From contig NC_036458.1 in the NCBI RefSeq assembly GCF_002775205.1, forward strand, positions 25,159,868 through 25,223,867: a DNA stretch of 64,000 nt. Direction: 5' to 3'. Under the pieces are notes generated by a model. The model was not told where the DNA came from. It worked only from the letters and a program-made list of their open reading frames with translations, and searched no databases. The position numbers and the translations under genes were made by a program. Each line of letters opens with the position of its first letter. The stretch's first letter is position 1. Positions 35,801 through 47,895 of this stretch are shown here, piece after piece. Source of the DNA: Xiphophorus maculatus. Lineage: Eukaryota > Chordata > Actinopteri > Cyprinodontiformes > Poeciliidae.

Positions 35801-38800
35801 TGAGACTGTAAGTGATTTTTGAATCATGCTGTATTCCAAGCAAAATGTTTTCCTATTATTTTTTTACTAGAATTTTTGGTCACTACTGATGTCGTTACCA
35901 AAACCCTTTGCAAAACCAACCCTAACTTTTGTCATTTAGATGCTAGAAACACAGAGACACACACGCACACACACCAGGTCATTACCTGCCCCGGTCGTTG
36001 AGAGCAAACACCAGTAAGAAGCCTTCTCCAGAGCGCATGTACTGCTCCCTCATGGCACCAAACTCCTCCTGGCCTGCTGTATCTAGAACTGATACACACA
36101 GAAAAATTACACTAGACACTGTGAATATTTTGGCCAAAGCGAGTCCAGTTTTGTAAAACGAATAAAATACAGTCACCACCGTTAGCTTGTTAGCCCTTCA
36201 GGAGTTCTAAATCTGGGTGTGTCCTTTATTACTCAACCTTTGGACTTATTGGGTCAGTATTGGCATTAATAGTTTTTGCTGCAGACATTTGTTCATTTGT
36301 GATGGTGGTTCGCTAACAAAAACACACAGGGGTAAATTTAAAATCTAAATAAATACAAAGTAAATTATTTCCCTCCCAAATGTAAAGTCAAACATGCAAA
36401 ATGGAGGCAAAATAATCTAAAAAGCAGCTACTGAACACACAAGAAATAAATCATTCCTGAAAACACTGCAACAGACCAATAGCATGTGAAGAAGTCAGGG
36501 GTGTGTGTAACAAAAAGCATCCGGCAGAGCTGTTGGTGCTGTCCACTAGTTTGTAGGTATTTTTACAAAGCAGAGATTTCCTTCTACATTTCAACTTTTG
36601 TTTGCAAAATAAAGTTTCTGGTTGGAAACAAGAGATTCAACAGATCTGAATCTGATCTGTAAGTGCAGCTTGACAAATCTGAAAATGTTTCAAGTTGCAC
36701 TAAAAAGAGAATCAGATGATACTGCTGAATAATCGTAGGAAATAAAAGCAATTAAATCAAAGCTACAAGCAGCGCTGGCGACCCTCGCCGCTCAGCGCCG
36801 CTCTGGCCTGGTGGTAGTGGTAGCCTCCTGTAATATTCCCATGATAACATGATTTCTCCATTAACTTAAGAGGTTTGCTGGCATTATCACAGGAGGTGGA
36901 TACATTTTATCCAGTGGGATGTTGACATCTGTGGGAAACTATGTTAAAAATAAAAATTAAAAAAAAAGAAATGTAGTTTCCAACGCAATGATAAGAACAT
37001 CTAAAAAAAAATAGAACTGGTACCTTAAGTACCAGTTCTTAAGGTACTGAATTCTTTTGTCGAAATTCAGTGTAATTATTCAATGAAAGAAATAGAAAAC
37101 AACTAAAAGCTGCATTTGTTGTTATAGCTAGATTTTAAAACATTAATTAGTTCTTTTTCATTTCTATTCCAAAGACTCACAGGTTGCAAACTTTGGACTT
37201 AAACTAACTTGAGAGAATCAATCAGAGAAGGAGATGGTTTAAATCATAGGACATTCATGAATTAGAATGGCATAGTCAAAGTTCACACATTATTTCAACT
37301 GACAAAGTCCACAGATGTGCTCCCACCAATCTGAGCAAAAAGTGGTTCAACTACAAAGTATTGTAGTGACTCAGGTACTACAATACTTTGTGTTGGTCTA
37401 TTACATGAAATACATTTCACTCGTGGTTGTGATGTGGCAAAATGTGAAACAGTGCAAGGGGTGTGAATACTTTTCCTAGGCATAGTAGAGTCATTTTCAT
37501 GGAGTTCTAACAGACAGCAGATGTCCAGAATTAGGATGGAGATTTATCTGATGTTTTCATGAAATGGTGAAAAAGCAGCATAACCCAACTCAGCTGGCCT
37601 GCTGCAAGTCCAAACAGGGCAGTGACACACACAGGGAGCAAACACACACTGCGTGAGTCTTCTCAGACTCTGGGCTGTGGAACAAAACTGTTGACACAAT
37701 CAGAGTGAATCAGTGTAATGTGGTGCAGCCTTACTGTCTAGCCGAGTCTCCTTCCCATCCACAGTGCACACCTTGGTGTAGGAGTCTTCAATGGTGGGGT
37801 CGTAGTCTGACACAAAGTAGGACTGTCGGACACATTCAGCGTTAGTGGCGGAGCAGTTAACACAGTGTACTGATTTCTTCTACTTTCTCCAAACAAAAAC
37901 ATTATTCCATCTTAAACTACAACAGAGACTTTGCTTGATCCCATTATTCACCTGACCAACATTTAAATAAGCCACTTGTTGGAAGGCACTGAATGCTGCA
38001 GTTCATTCACTCCAGCCCTGTTTAGTTGGCTTTAATCGAACTCCAGTTCGTTTGTCAAGAAAGTCTGGTTTGTTTGGGGATGTGTGAATGTGTAATTGAA
38101 CTTAATGCTGAGGTCAAAGTTCACCCAAAAAACTGCCCGCCAAAAAAGTCTCAGTTAAAGTGAAGTGAACACTGGTGCTGGTGATGCATACTAAATCACC
38201 AAGATGACCGGAGGCCGCTCCCAAGCAGTGCATTATGGGTAAACTACAAAAACAAAATGCACTAATCTAAAACAAGCAGGAGAAATTGATCATGTTTTTA
38301 TTTAACCAAAGACAAAAGAGAAATCCTACAACCACTAAAATTTGACCCTACTCCATTTTTGCTCACATTTCATAAAATATAAGCATGTTATGTCTTCTTC
38401 AGAGGTTTGCGTATCATTTCCTTCAGTGGTTCTTTGGACCAGCCAATTATGTGGAGATTTTAGATTATGATGTTTAACCAACCACTTTCATGAAAACTAA
38501 GTTTCTTAAGGAAAGTGACCTTTGTTAGCAGAAAAATGTACTCTGAAAAATAATAAAAACGTTTCAAGAGGAGTTGAAGAACCCAGTCATCTCCAAGGCG
38601 GAGATGACTGGGTTATTCCCTGCCTTTTGCTTCGTAAGGCTGGCAATTCTTTTTTTTTCTGACGAATCCCAGGTAGAAAATGGAGAACAAGACTTCACGG
38701 AACACAATATGTTTGCAGAGTGCCAAAGAAAAAACAAGATGCCAACTCTGCTTTGAGTGGATTTGGGTTAATGGCATCACATCAATCAAGCTGACCAGCT

Positions 38801-39839
38801 GGAACTACTAAACATTGTGGTGGAAACTTCCTGACTGATTTTGACTAAGTGTTTGCCCAGTTTATCCTCACTTAATTGTATTTTATTGTTGGAAATTGTC
38901 CCAAAACCCACATAGTGTTCTCCAACTCCTCACCTTCCGGATGTCACCATGCAGACTAAAAAAATGATGTCTATGAGGAAAAGTCTGGCAACTAGCTTTA
39001 ACTGGTCTGTGCTGCTCTTCATCAAACCAAACCACTGCTATGGATTCCTTCATACATAGTTTGTGATCTGTGAAATCTTCAGTTTAATCTGGAAAAACAT
39101 GTAAGGAACCATTTCAGTACATCTTAATGCATTTACACCACTATGGATGAAGCCCTACTGGACTCCATCCATAGTCCAGCTATGGATGGACCTCAGTGCA
39201 GAACTCCTGGGTTTGATTCTCATTCTCAGACCATTTGTCTTCCCTCTCTCTCTCCACCCTACTTTCTGTTAATGAAAGTAACAGAAATTACATTTTTAAT
39301 TACTTAAAAAGGTCATTAGAACTAAAACCAATCTTTAAAAACAACCGTGGACTGAATTATTTTGAAGGGTCACCAGATTATGAAGGTTTTGTTCTTTCTG
39401 ATGATTTTAATGCTTTCTGGGCATGTGGAATACATTACTCAAAATAGGAACAGAATCAGACCTTTGTGTCCAGGTGTGAAAAGTATGGGTTTTAGAACCT
39501 TGAGATGAATATCCAGAATACTTAAAAACAGCAAACTGGTCCTCTAGTCGCAGTGAGGAACCACAACCTAACTTCAGGACAACCCGCATTAGAAAGGGCG
39601 AACTGGTCCTTTACTTCCAATGAGGAATCACAACCGAACTTCAGGGCGAACTGGTCTTTTACTCCCAGAAAGGAATTCCATCCTAACTTCAGAACAATCC
39701 TCATGACAAAGCAAGCAGGCCGTTTCTGTAGAGACAAAGTTCATGTACCTACCTGGATGAACTGGATGGTCAGGGCACTCTTCCCCACTCCACCTCCTCC
39801 CACCACCACCAGTTTGAATCTCTCTTCTTCCCCACTCAT
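32416..39839 (-). CDS. rras: Ras-related protein R-Ras, complete, 197 aa
   Basis: R-Ras is a membrane-anchored small GTPase that regulates integrin activity, adhesion and vascular maturation. Six exons join in phase: 39839-39753, 37822-37735, 36088-35986, 34659-34551, 33410-33292 and 32503-32416. Motifs: P-loop GGGGVGKS (14-21), switch [10 protein letters not shown], switch II DTAGQEE (61-67), NKAD (120-123), EASAK (148-152). The tail has an ESPPPPTQ proline run and ends GCPCVIL: the CAAX box CVIL predicts geranylgeranylation and C192 a palmitoylation site, as in human R-Ras (GCPCVLL). Residues equivalent to H-Ras G12, G13 and Q61 are normal. The N-terminal extension is short (about 8 residues before KLVVVG, against about 28 in human). 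Exon 4 ends at GTG|gtacgc, giving HRV-ISRED, a Ras-family-like junction. Confidence 0.96.
32631..32690. repeat. Exact 60-bp duplication, right copy (rras intron 5)
   Basis: Identical to 31117-31176. It lies about 130 nt upstream (in gene sense) of the last rras exon. Confidence 0.95.
32802..32848. repeat. (ATT)n microsatellite in rras intron 5
   Basis: About 15 uninterrupted ATT units. Confidence 0.97.
33020..33105. mobile_element. Short interspersed repeat ('cctgtccagggtgacc' family)
   Basis: The cctgtccagggtgacc, ccaccagcacctgtcatgac and ggatggatgg blocks recur, diverged or inverted, at about 8580-8705, 34770-34890 and 48545-48680. It is a common fish short repeat that ends in a tetranucleotide tract, which here has expanded into the neighbouring (GGAA)n. 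Confidence 0.6.
33103..33252. repeat. (GGAA)n tetranucleotide tract in rras intron 5
   Basis: About 36 GAAG/GGAA units follow three GGAT units. On the rras sense strand this is a long pure-pyrimidine (TTCC)n run starting 40 nt after the exon-5 donor. Confidence 0.98.
34770..34890. mobile_element. Short interspersed repeat, further copy
   Basis: Contains ggtgacctgtcgacagtaac, ctggagacagacaccagcac and gatggatgg, paralleling the copy at 33020-33105 in rras intron 5. This one is in intron 3. Confidence 0.55.
35480..35745 (-). mobile_element. LINE 3'-end fragment in rras intron 3
   Basis: The sequence aaatactttattggtcccaa is the reversed 3' terminus of fish L2/Rex-type LINEs. It is followed by diverged C-terminal coding sequence (gcagacagtctcatgaagag). 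Strongly decayed. Confidence 0.55.
38020..38450. mobile_element. MITE family 'gtgaaaacaccc', copy 2 (rras intron 1)
   Basis: Shares with 19600-20045 the order of blocks gcattatgggtaa-like, gagaaatcctacaaccac, ctactccatttttgctcaca and catttccttcagtggttc. It is non-coding. Confidence 0.6.
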
Positions 39840-42800
39840 TCCTAACGGGGAAACTTTCTTTGAAGATTAAAAAGCGTCTCAAGGCCTGATTCACCAGGTC
39901 TCGCCCAAAAAGCCCAAACCAAAATCCCCCCAGACTCTGAAGCGTTAACCGGAGCTTCAAACACGGACACGCTGCACTTCTATCGGCACAGTTTCAGACT
40001 CAAACTTATCGTGCGCATGTTTTTTCTCCCCCTGACGACGTGTTAGCGGACAGAGCCACACCTGGGTACCAAAGTCCTCCGAAGTCCGGCGGCGTAGTTT
40101 AGGACCTAGTTTCGTCTTGATAGAGTTAGGACAGAAACAGCTCCGGTGCTGAGCTCTTCCCTATTCTTTCTGCTTGTCTTCTACCTCAGCCCTGAGCAGC
40201 TTCTGAGGGCGGAACTGCTTCCTCTTTAACCCTGTGAGAAACCTGAAGCAGCGGGCTGAGCTCGCTTTCAGGCCAACATTCACAGAGCAGCTGCCTGTGG
40301 TGGGTGTCTGACTTTCCTCTTTGAAATGCCTTGTTGATTTGCAGCTCATTAATGCTGAAAACTGTTCCTATTCAACTCAAGTTTCAAGTGTCACTTTCCT
40401 TATTTGGTCATACGGGATGTCCGTGACATCATTTCAAGTATCTCGCAGGATGTACAATCAGCGCAAGCTCGGAAAACTTTTTCGGGGAGCAGTTTCATGC
40501 TCGTAACCTTTTCTGTCTGCTAAACAGGTTGAGTTTAGCTCAGTTGGTCAAGAGCAGAAACGTTACAATGGGTACAGATTTTAAAAGACGTGTTAAATCA
40601 TGTAAGCTTCATTCAAGAATAAGTCAAGAGCAGAAAAAGCCTACATGCCTCAGGCTACACAAACTACGTGGACATTTGCCAAAACGTCACACTCCAGCGC
40701 CACCATGTAGACTAACTAACCAACACTGAAGCCGTTGCTGAGCTGTTGAAAAGTCAAGAAGAATGTATTTGTTAACCCAGTTACCATTTCCTTGTGTCAC
40801 TCAGTTCCAACCATTGACTTCAATGTGAAAGTTTAACATTAAGTTTTGTGCAACTGTGTTGGATAAAATGATTCTGTGTTCTTCCTCTGTCTCTTTTATC
40901 TGCTCACATGCACAGGACTGCATGCTTACATAACCATAACATTTAAGGCTGGCGACAGTGTTATGTATCACACATAAACAAAATCTGATTAAGCCGGAAA
41001 ATAGACTCATAGAGGGAACAGAATGAGGTAAAAGCAGAATTCGCACTACAATCTTTTCTTCACTTGGTGTCGCCCTTAAGGTGAGCTGAGTGCAGCCCAG
41101 AGCTGAACGGTCTGTTTGCAACATTTGATCATTTTTCAGCATTAAAGGCTGTTTTATACTTAACCAAATCTCATTATTTCTCAAGGTAATGGCAGTGAGG
41201 GTTATTGGTTTGGTCCCGAAACTAGTAAACGGACAAAGTTGGTGCACAGAAGGGAAAATGGGTTAACTACAACAACTGTGCAGAGGGAGGAGAATTATTT
41301 GTCATGCATTTTTCCTGTTAAACCCCAAACTAAAACCCCGTGACACCATCTGGGCCGCTTTATTGATGAGCCGGTGGGCAGCCAGGAAAAATAATGACAA
41401 TTGGATGTTTTTCTTAGCAGAGCTATTTCTCTTATTTATCTGTCCCTTTAAAGCTACATTCACACAGCATCTTAATGCTCAATTCCAATTTTTTTCTGAA
41501 ATCCTTTTTTGACTAATTAAGTCAGAATGCTATGAAACTTAGTAAATAATTTCCGATCCCAAAGCCTTCCCTCTGCGCGCAGAAGAACGTTGACATCACA
41601 TAACAACACATTTATGAAGTAATTTATGAATCGATTTTAAACTTTATTTAGCAATGGGTCACAGCAGGAGTGAGGTGCATGTGATGTGCTTTTTATGAGC
41701 GAAAACAACTAAATTGGGCTGTTCAGATTGCTGTGGGAAAAGTCTATATGGGCCCAAAAAATCTGATTTGTGTTGCGTTTGCTTACTGTGAGTATAACCT
41801 AAGATACTGTCAGTTTGGGAGCTACCATTTGACCAAAACAACCTTGAAAAGCTTATAGTTGGTGAAGATCACTTCAATAGCTCACATCTTGTAGAAGGCT
41901 AGTAGGCAAACCTGCTGACCAGTAAATACGGAAAGACTTGACAAAGCCACATTAAAGAAAGTAAAGGCAGCAATCAAGAATGGTGTGAAATGTGCGACGC
42001 TCACTGATTTTTATCAAGAGTAGAAGACAAGCACCTAGCGTAAAATATGAAGCTAATGTCGCCACAATAAGTAGCTAAGCTAAGCAACAGCCTGAACTAA
42101 ATTATATATTTAGATGATGGCTAGAAATACATTTTTATGTATTTAAAATAGTCTAAATCCAGGGACATAAAGGTTGTTTCTATTTCTATTCATGTCATGA
42201 GGAATGAATGCTGCAATCCTGCTGGATTTCTTTAAAAATATTTATATAATTAATTGAATTTTAATTAATTTTCGAAATTAATACATTGAGTTTAATGCAC
42301 TGATCAATGACTAAGATAAATTGTAATGTATGTATGTATTTACTTTTACTTTTTGTAAAGTCCCCTCAGATTGCATTTGTTGTGAAATGGTGTTTTATAA
42401 ATACACTGAATTGAACTGCCGTTTCAAAGGAGAGTGATCAATGCAGACAGCTTTCAGGAACTTGTTTTTGTTGTTGTTGTTGTTGTTGTTTTTGCAGCTT
42501 GTTAAAGCACATTTAGCCAAATATTAGTATCATTTTGAACAGGCATAACTGCATTAAATTTAGAGCTCTAACAGATGTTTTCTGTTTTGAATGAGTTCAA
42601 TAATTTTCATAATTTGGCTTCAGAATAAAAGTCTGGTATAATTCCAATACAAACTTTTATTTTATAACTAAAAATACACTTTAATTTTTATAAATAACAT
42701 AAGTACCAAACAAATAACAGGATTTATATTGTCTTCAGGATGGCAGGACTTTGAAATAACTCTTTCTCAATTATCAAGATACTGAAGAACAAATTCCATT

Positions 42801-43140
42801 AACAAGTCTTTAAAAATGTCAATATGTTTTAAAACGAGTAAAACATACAGCAGGTCAAGTCCAGAGACCTGTAAACTCTTGAAACTTAAAGAAGATTAAA
42901 TACCAACAGAGCCCTCATACCACATTTAGTGTTTTTCTTATTACATTTCAAAGCCTATCTTTGTGGCGGTTAACATTTTCTGTTTCTGTTTTATTGCCCA
43001 GAAGTAATTGAATTAACACTTGCACTTCGAAAATCACCATACCCCTCCCACCCCCCAAAAACCCAGATTGAAACGATATTGGGGCTGCTGATGATGCAAC
43101 TTAAGTTTTTCCACTAATACAAACATGCAACAAGGTTGGG
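39840..43140. other. rras upstream region to phosphatase 3' end
   Basis: The first few hundred bases (39840-40300) are relatively GC/CpG-richer and should hold the rras 5' UTR and promoter; no core element is unambiguous. The remainder is AT-rich with no gene or clear transposon. A (GTT)n run lies at about 42464-42490. Confidence 0.4.
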
Positions 43141-43154
43141 TTTCAGTGTGATCT

Positions 43155-43164
43155 TTTATTTATT
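43155..43164 (-). promoter_or_regulatory. Poly(A) signals of the phosphatase gene
   Basis: Two overlapping TTTATT (AATAAA on the minus strand) lie about 250 nt past the stop codon at 43410, giving a plausible short 3' UTR. Confidence 0.55.
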
Positions 43165-43409
43165 TCAAGATGTTGCACCACAGACTTTTCAAAACTGCAG
43201 CAGCTTACAAAGTGAAACATGAGCTGTCGACTGTTAGTATGTACCAAACAAGAAGCGCTTGACAAGAATAGTTTTTAAAATCAACTCTTCAATAAATATA
43301 TAAATAGAAGACAATGGTTTCCTTCAGTATTTCTGTAAATCCTGTGTTGTCAGTTTTGTTCTGATGAACATGCATGAGAACCGGTCAGGTGTAGCTCCGC
43401 TCTGCAACC

Positions 43410-46400
43410 TCAGCACCTATAGGGCAGCGCAGGTTGTCCCATCTTCACCGGGTGGACCAACCCCAGCAGCACCCTCTCTCCCCAGTCCAACAGCTTGTTC
43501 AGAGTGATGCCGGACGGCGATAACAGGTCTTGTTCCTTCTCTTCAGCTCGGCTGCACCCACTGAGACGAGGACTTCGCTGTGGGTGGGGGTCGCCGTGGA
43601 CTGGGGACACTTTCACCACTGATTGTGGGCGGCTGCTCACCGAAGAGGGCGGGCAGAATCCCAAGGGCGTCAATGAGAGCGTGAGGCTTTTACGCTTCTC
43701 CAGGACAGAAGTACAACCTGATGGGAATTGTAGTTGTCTGCACTTTGGTAGAGGATCTCTGGACTCACAGAGGCTCGATGCAGGAGCATCGCATAGCTTT
43801 TGGTTGCATCGTTGGTTTTGACACGCTGTCAGGTCAAAGGTCCAAGGTCCTCGCTTGTTACCGCTGTCGTCTAAGAGCGATTTTCTCGTCTGAATTATTG
43901 AGTCTTCTGTGGCGGTGTTGACGCAGTGGTTTCTGTTCTGACTGCGCAGTAATCCGGCCCCTCCGTTCTCTGTGGACGGCTGCTGATTCTCCTGCTGCTG
44001 CCTGGTCATATCACAGCTGGATGCCTTCTGGTCCAGGATGCCTTGGAAGTGCTGCAGCTGACCAAGGAAGTTGAAGTTTGGGGAAATGGAGGGCCGACGC
44101 TCTTTCACAAACCTTATGAGGGGACAGAAAAGATTTGGGTTAGACTGATTACATGTCACTAACTGGTGAACTTTTGCATCTAAATGTAGAATATCCAATA
44201 TAAAAATGTAGACTACACCACTGGGTCAGAGCTACTGGTGGACCACATAATGACTCATATCTGCTCTGTAAATAACAGTATAATTGAAAAAGAAACAAAC
44301 AGAGAAACATAACTAGACAGACTGCGCAGAGTAGAGAGAATGGAGCTCCACTCAGCCCGTTGTGGGCCGAGATAAGTCCAAATTCTGCTTCTGTTCAGGA
44401 GATGCTGGCTAAATGCTTGACATCAAAAATAACAACTTTTTAAATCCACTGTTACTCCATGACAATATATTTTACAGGACAATAAATTGGCCCAGAAATG
44501 ATTGCTATAAACAATAATGTTGTTTTTAGGCCATGTTCAAGTAATACATAGATAATGTTATAATAATGCAAGTTTGCCTCTCAAAGACCAATAAGCTTTA
44601 ATTTTGTACAAACACAACAACCAAACAACAACAAATAAAAAGCAAATAAAATCTACACACAACCAAAACCATGCAAAAAATGGATTATGAAGTCTCTCTA
44701 AACAAGATTAACCTTCAAAAAGTATTAATAATAAGAATGGATATTATCAAGCTCATTTTAATTTGATTTTTAATTTTAATTACTTATTGCGGCAGGTTTA
44801 TACTCCACGAACATGAATAAAATGCACTCCAAAGTTTCCTCCAACAGCATAGGTATTTTTTTTCCTTTTCTAAAATAAAATTCTCTGCTTACTTCAGACA
44901 TCTTCACAGGTGCTTTAACCCAAGTCACCTGTGAATTTGTGAGCCAAATAAAATGTGTGTAATTTGCAAGCAGTACCTGTGTTAATGCTTAACTGTGTAG
45001 AGGTCTGGTAAAATGAGGTCCTACCACTCCCCACTAGTGGTTATTGTACCCAAGATCATATTACCGTAATTTACTTTCTTTTTTGGGGGGGTTATTTGCA
45101 GAGTTTATTTGTAGGTTACATTTTTTGTTGTTTTTTTTAAACCAGAACAAGAGCAGCAGCAGGAAACAATGGAAAGATCTTTGTATGCTTGCTAAACCGG
45201 GATAATTAAACTGTGAAAACAAACTCCAAGGTTTTTTTTTGAAATTGGATTTCTTTTGCCTGTGAACGAAACATCACCAGAGTGCAGAAGTGGCTCCTAG
45301 TTTGAACTTCTATAACATGTCTGATTGTCACTCTATTCCTTGTTGTCGGACAAAGGACATTTTTCAAAACACATAGTTCAGGCATCTAAAGTAAGATAGT
45401 GCTACTTAATTGAAGCTCAAGGCCTGTGTGCTGCACCTGTAGGCGTGGTCCAGGTCCATTTCCAGGCTGTACATGATGTAGGCCACAGCCAGAGCCGGGG
45501 AGCGGGAGATTCCTGCAGCACAGTGCACCAACACCGAGGCCCCAGAGGACATGGCTGAATCTGCACACACAGCACCGTGGCACATAACACTCTTATTAGC
45601 ATGGCTAATCCAGCTAGCACAGTCAGGACTGAAGAACCAGTCAACTCCTAGCATTAACATGGTAGTGCAACAAAGAAAACTGTGAAGCAGATGTTTAGGG
45701 TGAGAAGGGGGGGGGGGTTTCTCACCTATAAAGCTGAGAGCCTGGGGGATCCAGGGCAGCAGGTCGTCCCACAGGGAGTCATCGATGGGAATGCGCAGGA
45801 ATCTGGAGCGAGGCAGGAAAGACGGCTGGGGGCTGCATCGGCTCACACTCAGCACGTAGGAAATACCCAGAGAGGCCAGTTGGTCCTGAACACACACATT
45901 TTCTAATGTTACTCTTTCTGAACTTTAATTCAGAAAACTGCTTCAGTGCATTTTCTTAATACGTTCACATCATTCTCCATCAAAATATGAGAAATTCCAA
46001 AACACCAAGTTAGTGTAGATTTTCTCCTCTGTGTGGTTTTGTTTACTTGTTTTAAAATGTTCATCTAGTGAGGCTGGAGTTCTATTTTTGTTGATTATTT
46101 ATTTATTTGATTTTTTTTTTTTTTTTTTTTTTGCTAAAATACACACAAGATGGAGTCAAGCAACTTTCAGCCATTACATTTTTGGCTTTAAAAAATTGAA
46201 ATCAGATACGTATCATTATATTTTAGGCCGATCATTTAATCGGACTTTGAGATCATAGAGGTGAGACCAAGTTTTATCATAGTTAACAAAAACTAACGAA
46301 ATAAACTGAAACTGAGAACATTAACTGAACTAAATAAAAACAGTAATTAATGGGGGGAAATTATAACTAACTGGAACCATGTTATGGATTTATAAAACTA

Positions 46401-47486
46401 AAATGTACTGAAATTATATGTATAATACCGTTCGTTTTCGTTTCTCCTTTTTTCAGCGGTTACCACTGCTTACCAGGGGTGGGCACTCCTGGTCCTCGAG
46501 GGCCGGTGTCCTGCAACTCTTAGATGCCTCCCTGGTCCAACACACCTGAATCCAACAGCTGAATCTCCTCCTAAGTGCAGTCAAGTTCTCCAGAGTCCTG
46601 TTAACGACCTCATTATTTGACTCAGGTGTGTTGAAGTAGAGATGCATCTAAAAGTTGCAGGACACCGGCCCTCGAGGACCAGGAGTGCCCACCCCTGAAA
46701 GGGGATTTTCCGAACCGTCTTTAAATGCACCATCTGCGTACGCATGCTGACGCCCCGGTTACACCTCTGGGTCTGATTACAGGACGGAGAGCAGCTGTTG
46801 AGCAGAACTGAACGCTCTTCATCATGTTCAGCAACTAGTCATAGTCCTTTATTTATTTTTTTGACGGTGTTGTATGACTAATCAATGGTTGAAAATCATA
46901 ATTACAAAATTATGAATGAAGTCAGTTTCACTGACGCGCATCACTGCTGGCTCTGACTACATATCCAAACAGACTTCTGTTCAAAGGTTGCAGTCAATGT
47001 GGATTAGATGGTTGCTATTAGCTGTGCTTTTTTATCTTTATTTATCTTGCGATTTTGTAATGATATTTCCGGCTCCCTTTTCTGAATAAACTTTGAAACT
47101 GATCCACAGATGAAGGCATCCATTATTACTGCCGTTAACAATGACCTGCTGTATGTCTACCTTCTTCTGCACGTGCGGGTCGCTTCGAGGTTATAAACCA
47201 CACAGAAGTTTGATTGTACTTGCATTAGTGACCAAGCAAATAAAAAACCGGAACTGAACGTCAAAGCCTGCTGTGTGACCATAGCCTATGATTCAAAGTG
47301 CCCCCTTCTGGCTGCCCCTTTAAGAACTTTGTGGATGCGCCGCTTATAGCGGCACTAGGCACTGCGCAGAATCACTGTTATTCTGATTCTTACCTGCGTC
47401 ACGTCGCGCTCCGCTCCGAGGTAGAGCCGCGGCAGGATGACGGACAGCTGGGGTCGCTCTGCCTCTGCGTCTCGGGACCAGACCAT
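43410..47486 (-). CDS. MKP-type dual-specificity phosphatase, DUSP8/16-like catalytic domain, 359 aa
   Basis: Predicted cytosolic or nuclear phosphatase acting on phospho-Tyr/Thr, with MAP kinases as the likely family substrate. Four coding exons join in phase: 47486-47394, 45885-45726, 45560-45437 and 44112-43410. The catalytic domain starts almost at the N-terminus (LSVILPRLYLGAERDV), has the DD general-acid region in IPIDDSLWDD, the signature HCAAGISRS with catalytic Cys98, and AYRFVKERRPSISPNFNFLGQL, which is very like DUSP8/DUSP16. The N-terminal rhodanese/kinase-binding domain of those MKPs is absent. The roughly 220-residue tail is Ser/Pro-rich and ends KMGQPALPYRC. An acceptor (cactgcag) sits directly before the ATG, so at least one 5' UTR exon lies upstream, probably ending at 47759 before gtaagt. 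I do not assign an ortholog name. Confidence 0.9.
44440..44800. mobile_element. Degenerate hAT-related element in phosphatase intron
   Basis: Contains aggacaataaattggcccag, gattgctataaacaataatg, ttcaagtaatacatagat and later ggattatgaagtctct. These blocks occur in the same order as in the 1.26-kb elements at 55961 and 60979, but are much diverged. Confidence 0.55.
46474..46697. mobile_element. Palindromic MITE with ~45-bp inverted termini
   Basis: Starts caggggtgggcactcctggt and ends with the inverse (aggagtgcccacccctg). The inverted arms continue through ctcgagggccggtgtcctgc. It is 224 bp with no ORF, in intron 1 of the phosphatase coding region. A target-site duplication is not evident. Confidence 0.85.
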
Positions 47487-47758
47487 CTGCAGTGTCACAA
47501 CATCTAAGTTAAATGGTGGCTTTTATTCTTCTTTTAAAAGCAGGATATTATTCATGCATCCTCTTCTTAGTCGCTAGGATTGTGAGTAGCATGAGTAAGT
47601 GACGCAATTCACGGTTTTCCTTCTTAGATCAGAAGGAGGATTATTGAGCTTTTCCTGTTGCTATCTTAGACAACAAGCAAATGATAAATAGCCACTGTTC
47701 TTTCTGCTGGTCATTTCCCTCATGCGCACAGATTATTTTTAAAACAAACATTACTTAC

Positions 47759-47895
47759 TGTGTGGAGCGTCTTCCTCTTGCAGTAGCAGAAGCCTCCTCT
47801 CTGTTTGCAGGCTGATGAACAAACTCAGTCCGCAGCAGCTGCCTAGAAACTGGCTCCTCTGACTCTGTTGTGCTTCTAAACGATGAGCTCATCCT
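47759..47895 (-). other. Probable 5' non-coding exon of the phosphatase gene
   Basis: Read on the minus strand, this segment ends ctccacaca|gtaagt and could splice to the acceptor at 47487. It contains an ATG (47885) with an open frame, but that frame is out of phase with the catalytic ORF after splicing. It is therefore best seen as 5' UTR, possibly with an upstream overlapping ORF. Confidence 0.4.

Noticed and set aside
36771..36840. GC-rich patch (cgaccctcgccgctcagcgc) considered as an exon or snoRNA
   Set aside because: No open frame with splice sites and no C/D or H/ACA boxes; it is left unexplained in rras intron 2.
40527..40600. tRNA-like A box (tagctcagttggtcaagagc)
   Set aside because: The A-box match is good, but there is no B box (GGTTCGA-type) or acceptor-stem pairing at the right distance. 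It may be a SINE relic at most.
45406..45897. Continuous 163-codon ORF through two phosphatase exons and their intron
   Set aside because: The intron between 45561 and 45725 happens to be open, but splice sites gtgaga and tgtgcag with matching phase and the DUSP family alignment show that it is removed.
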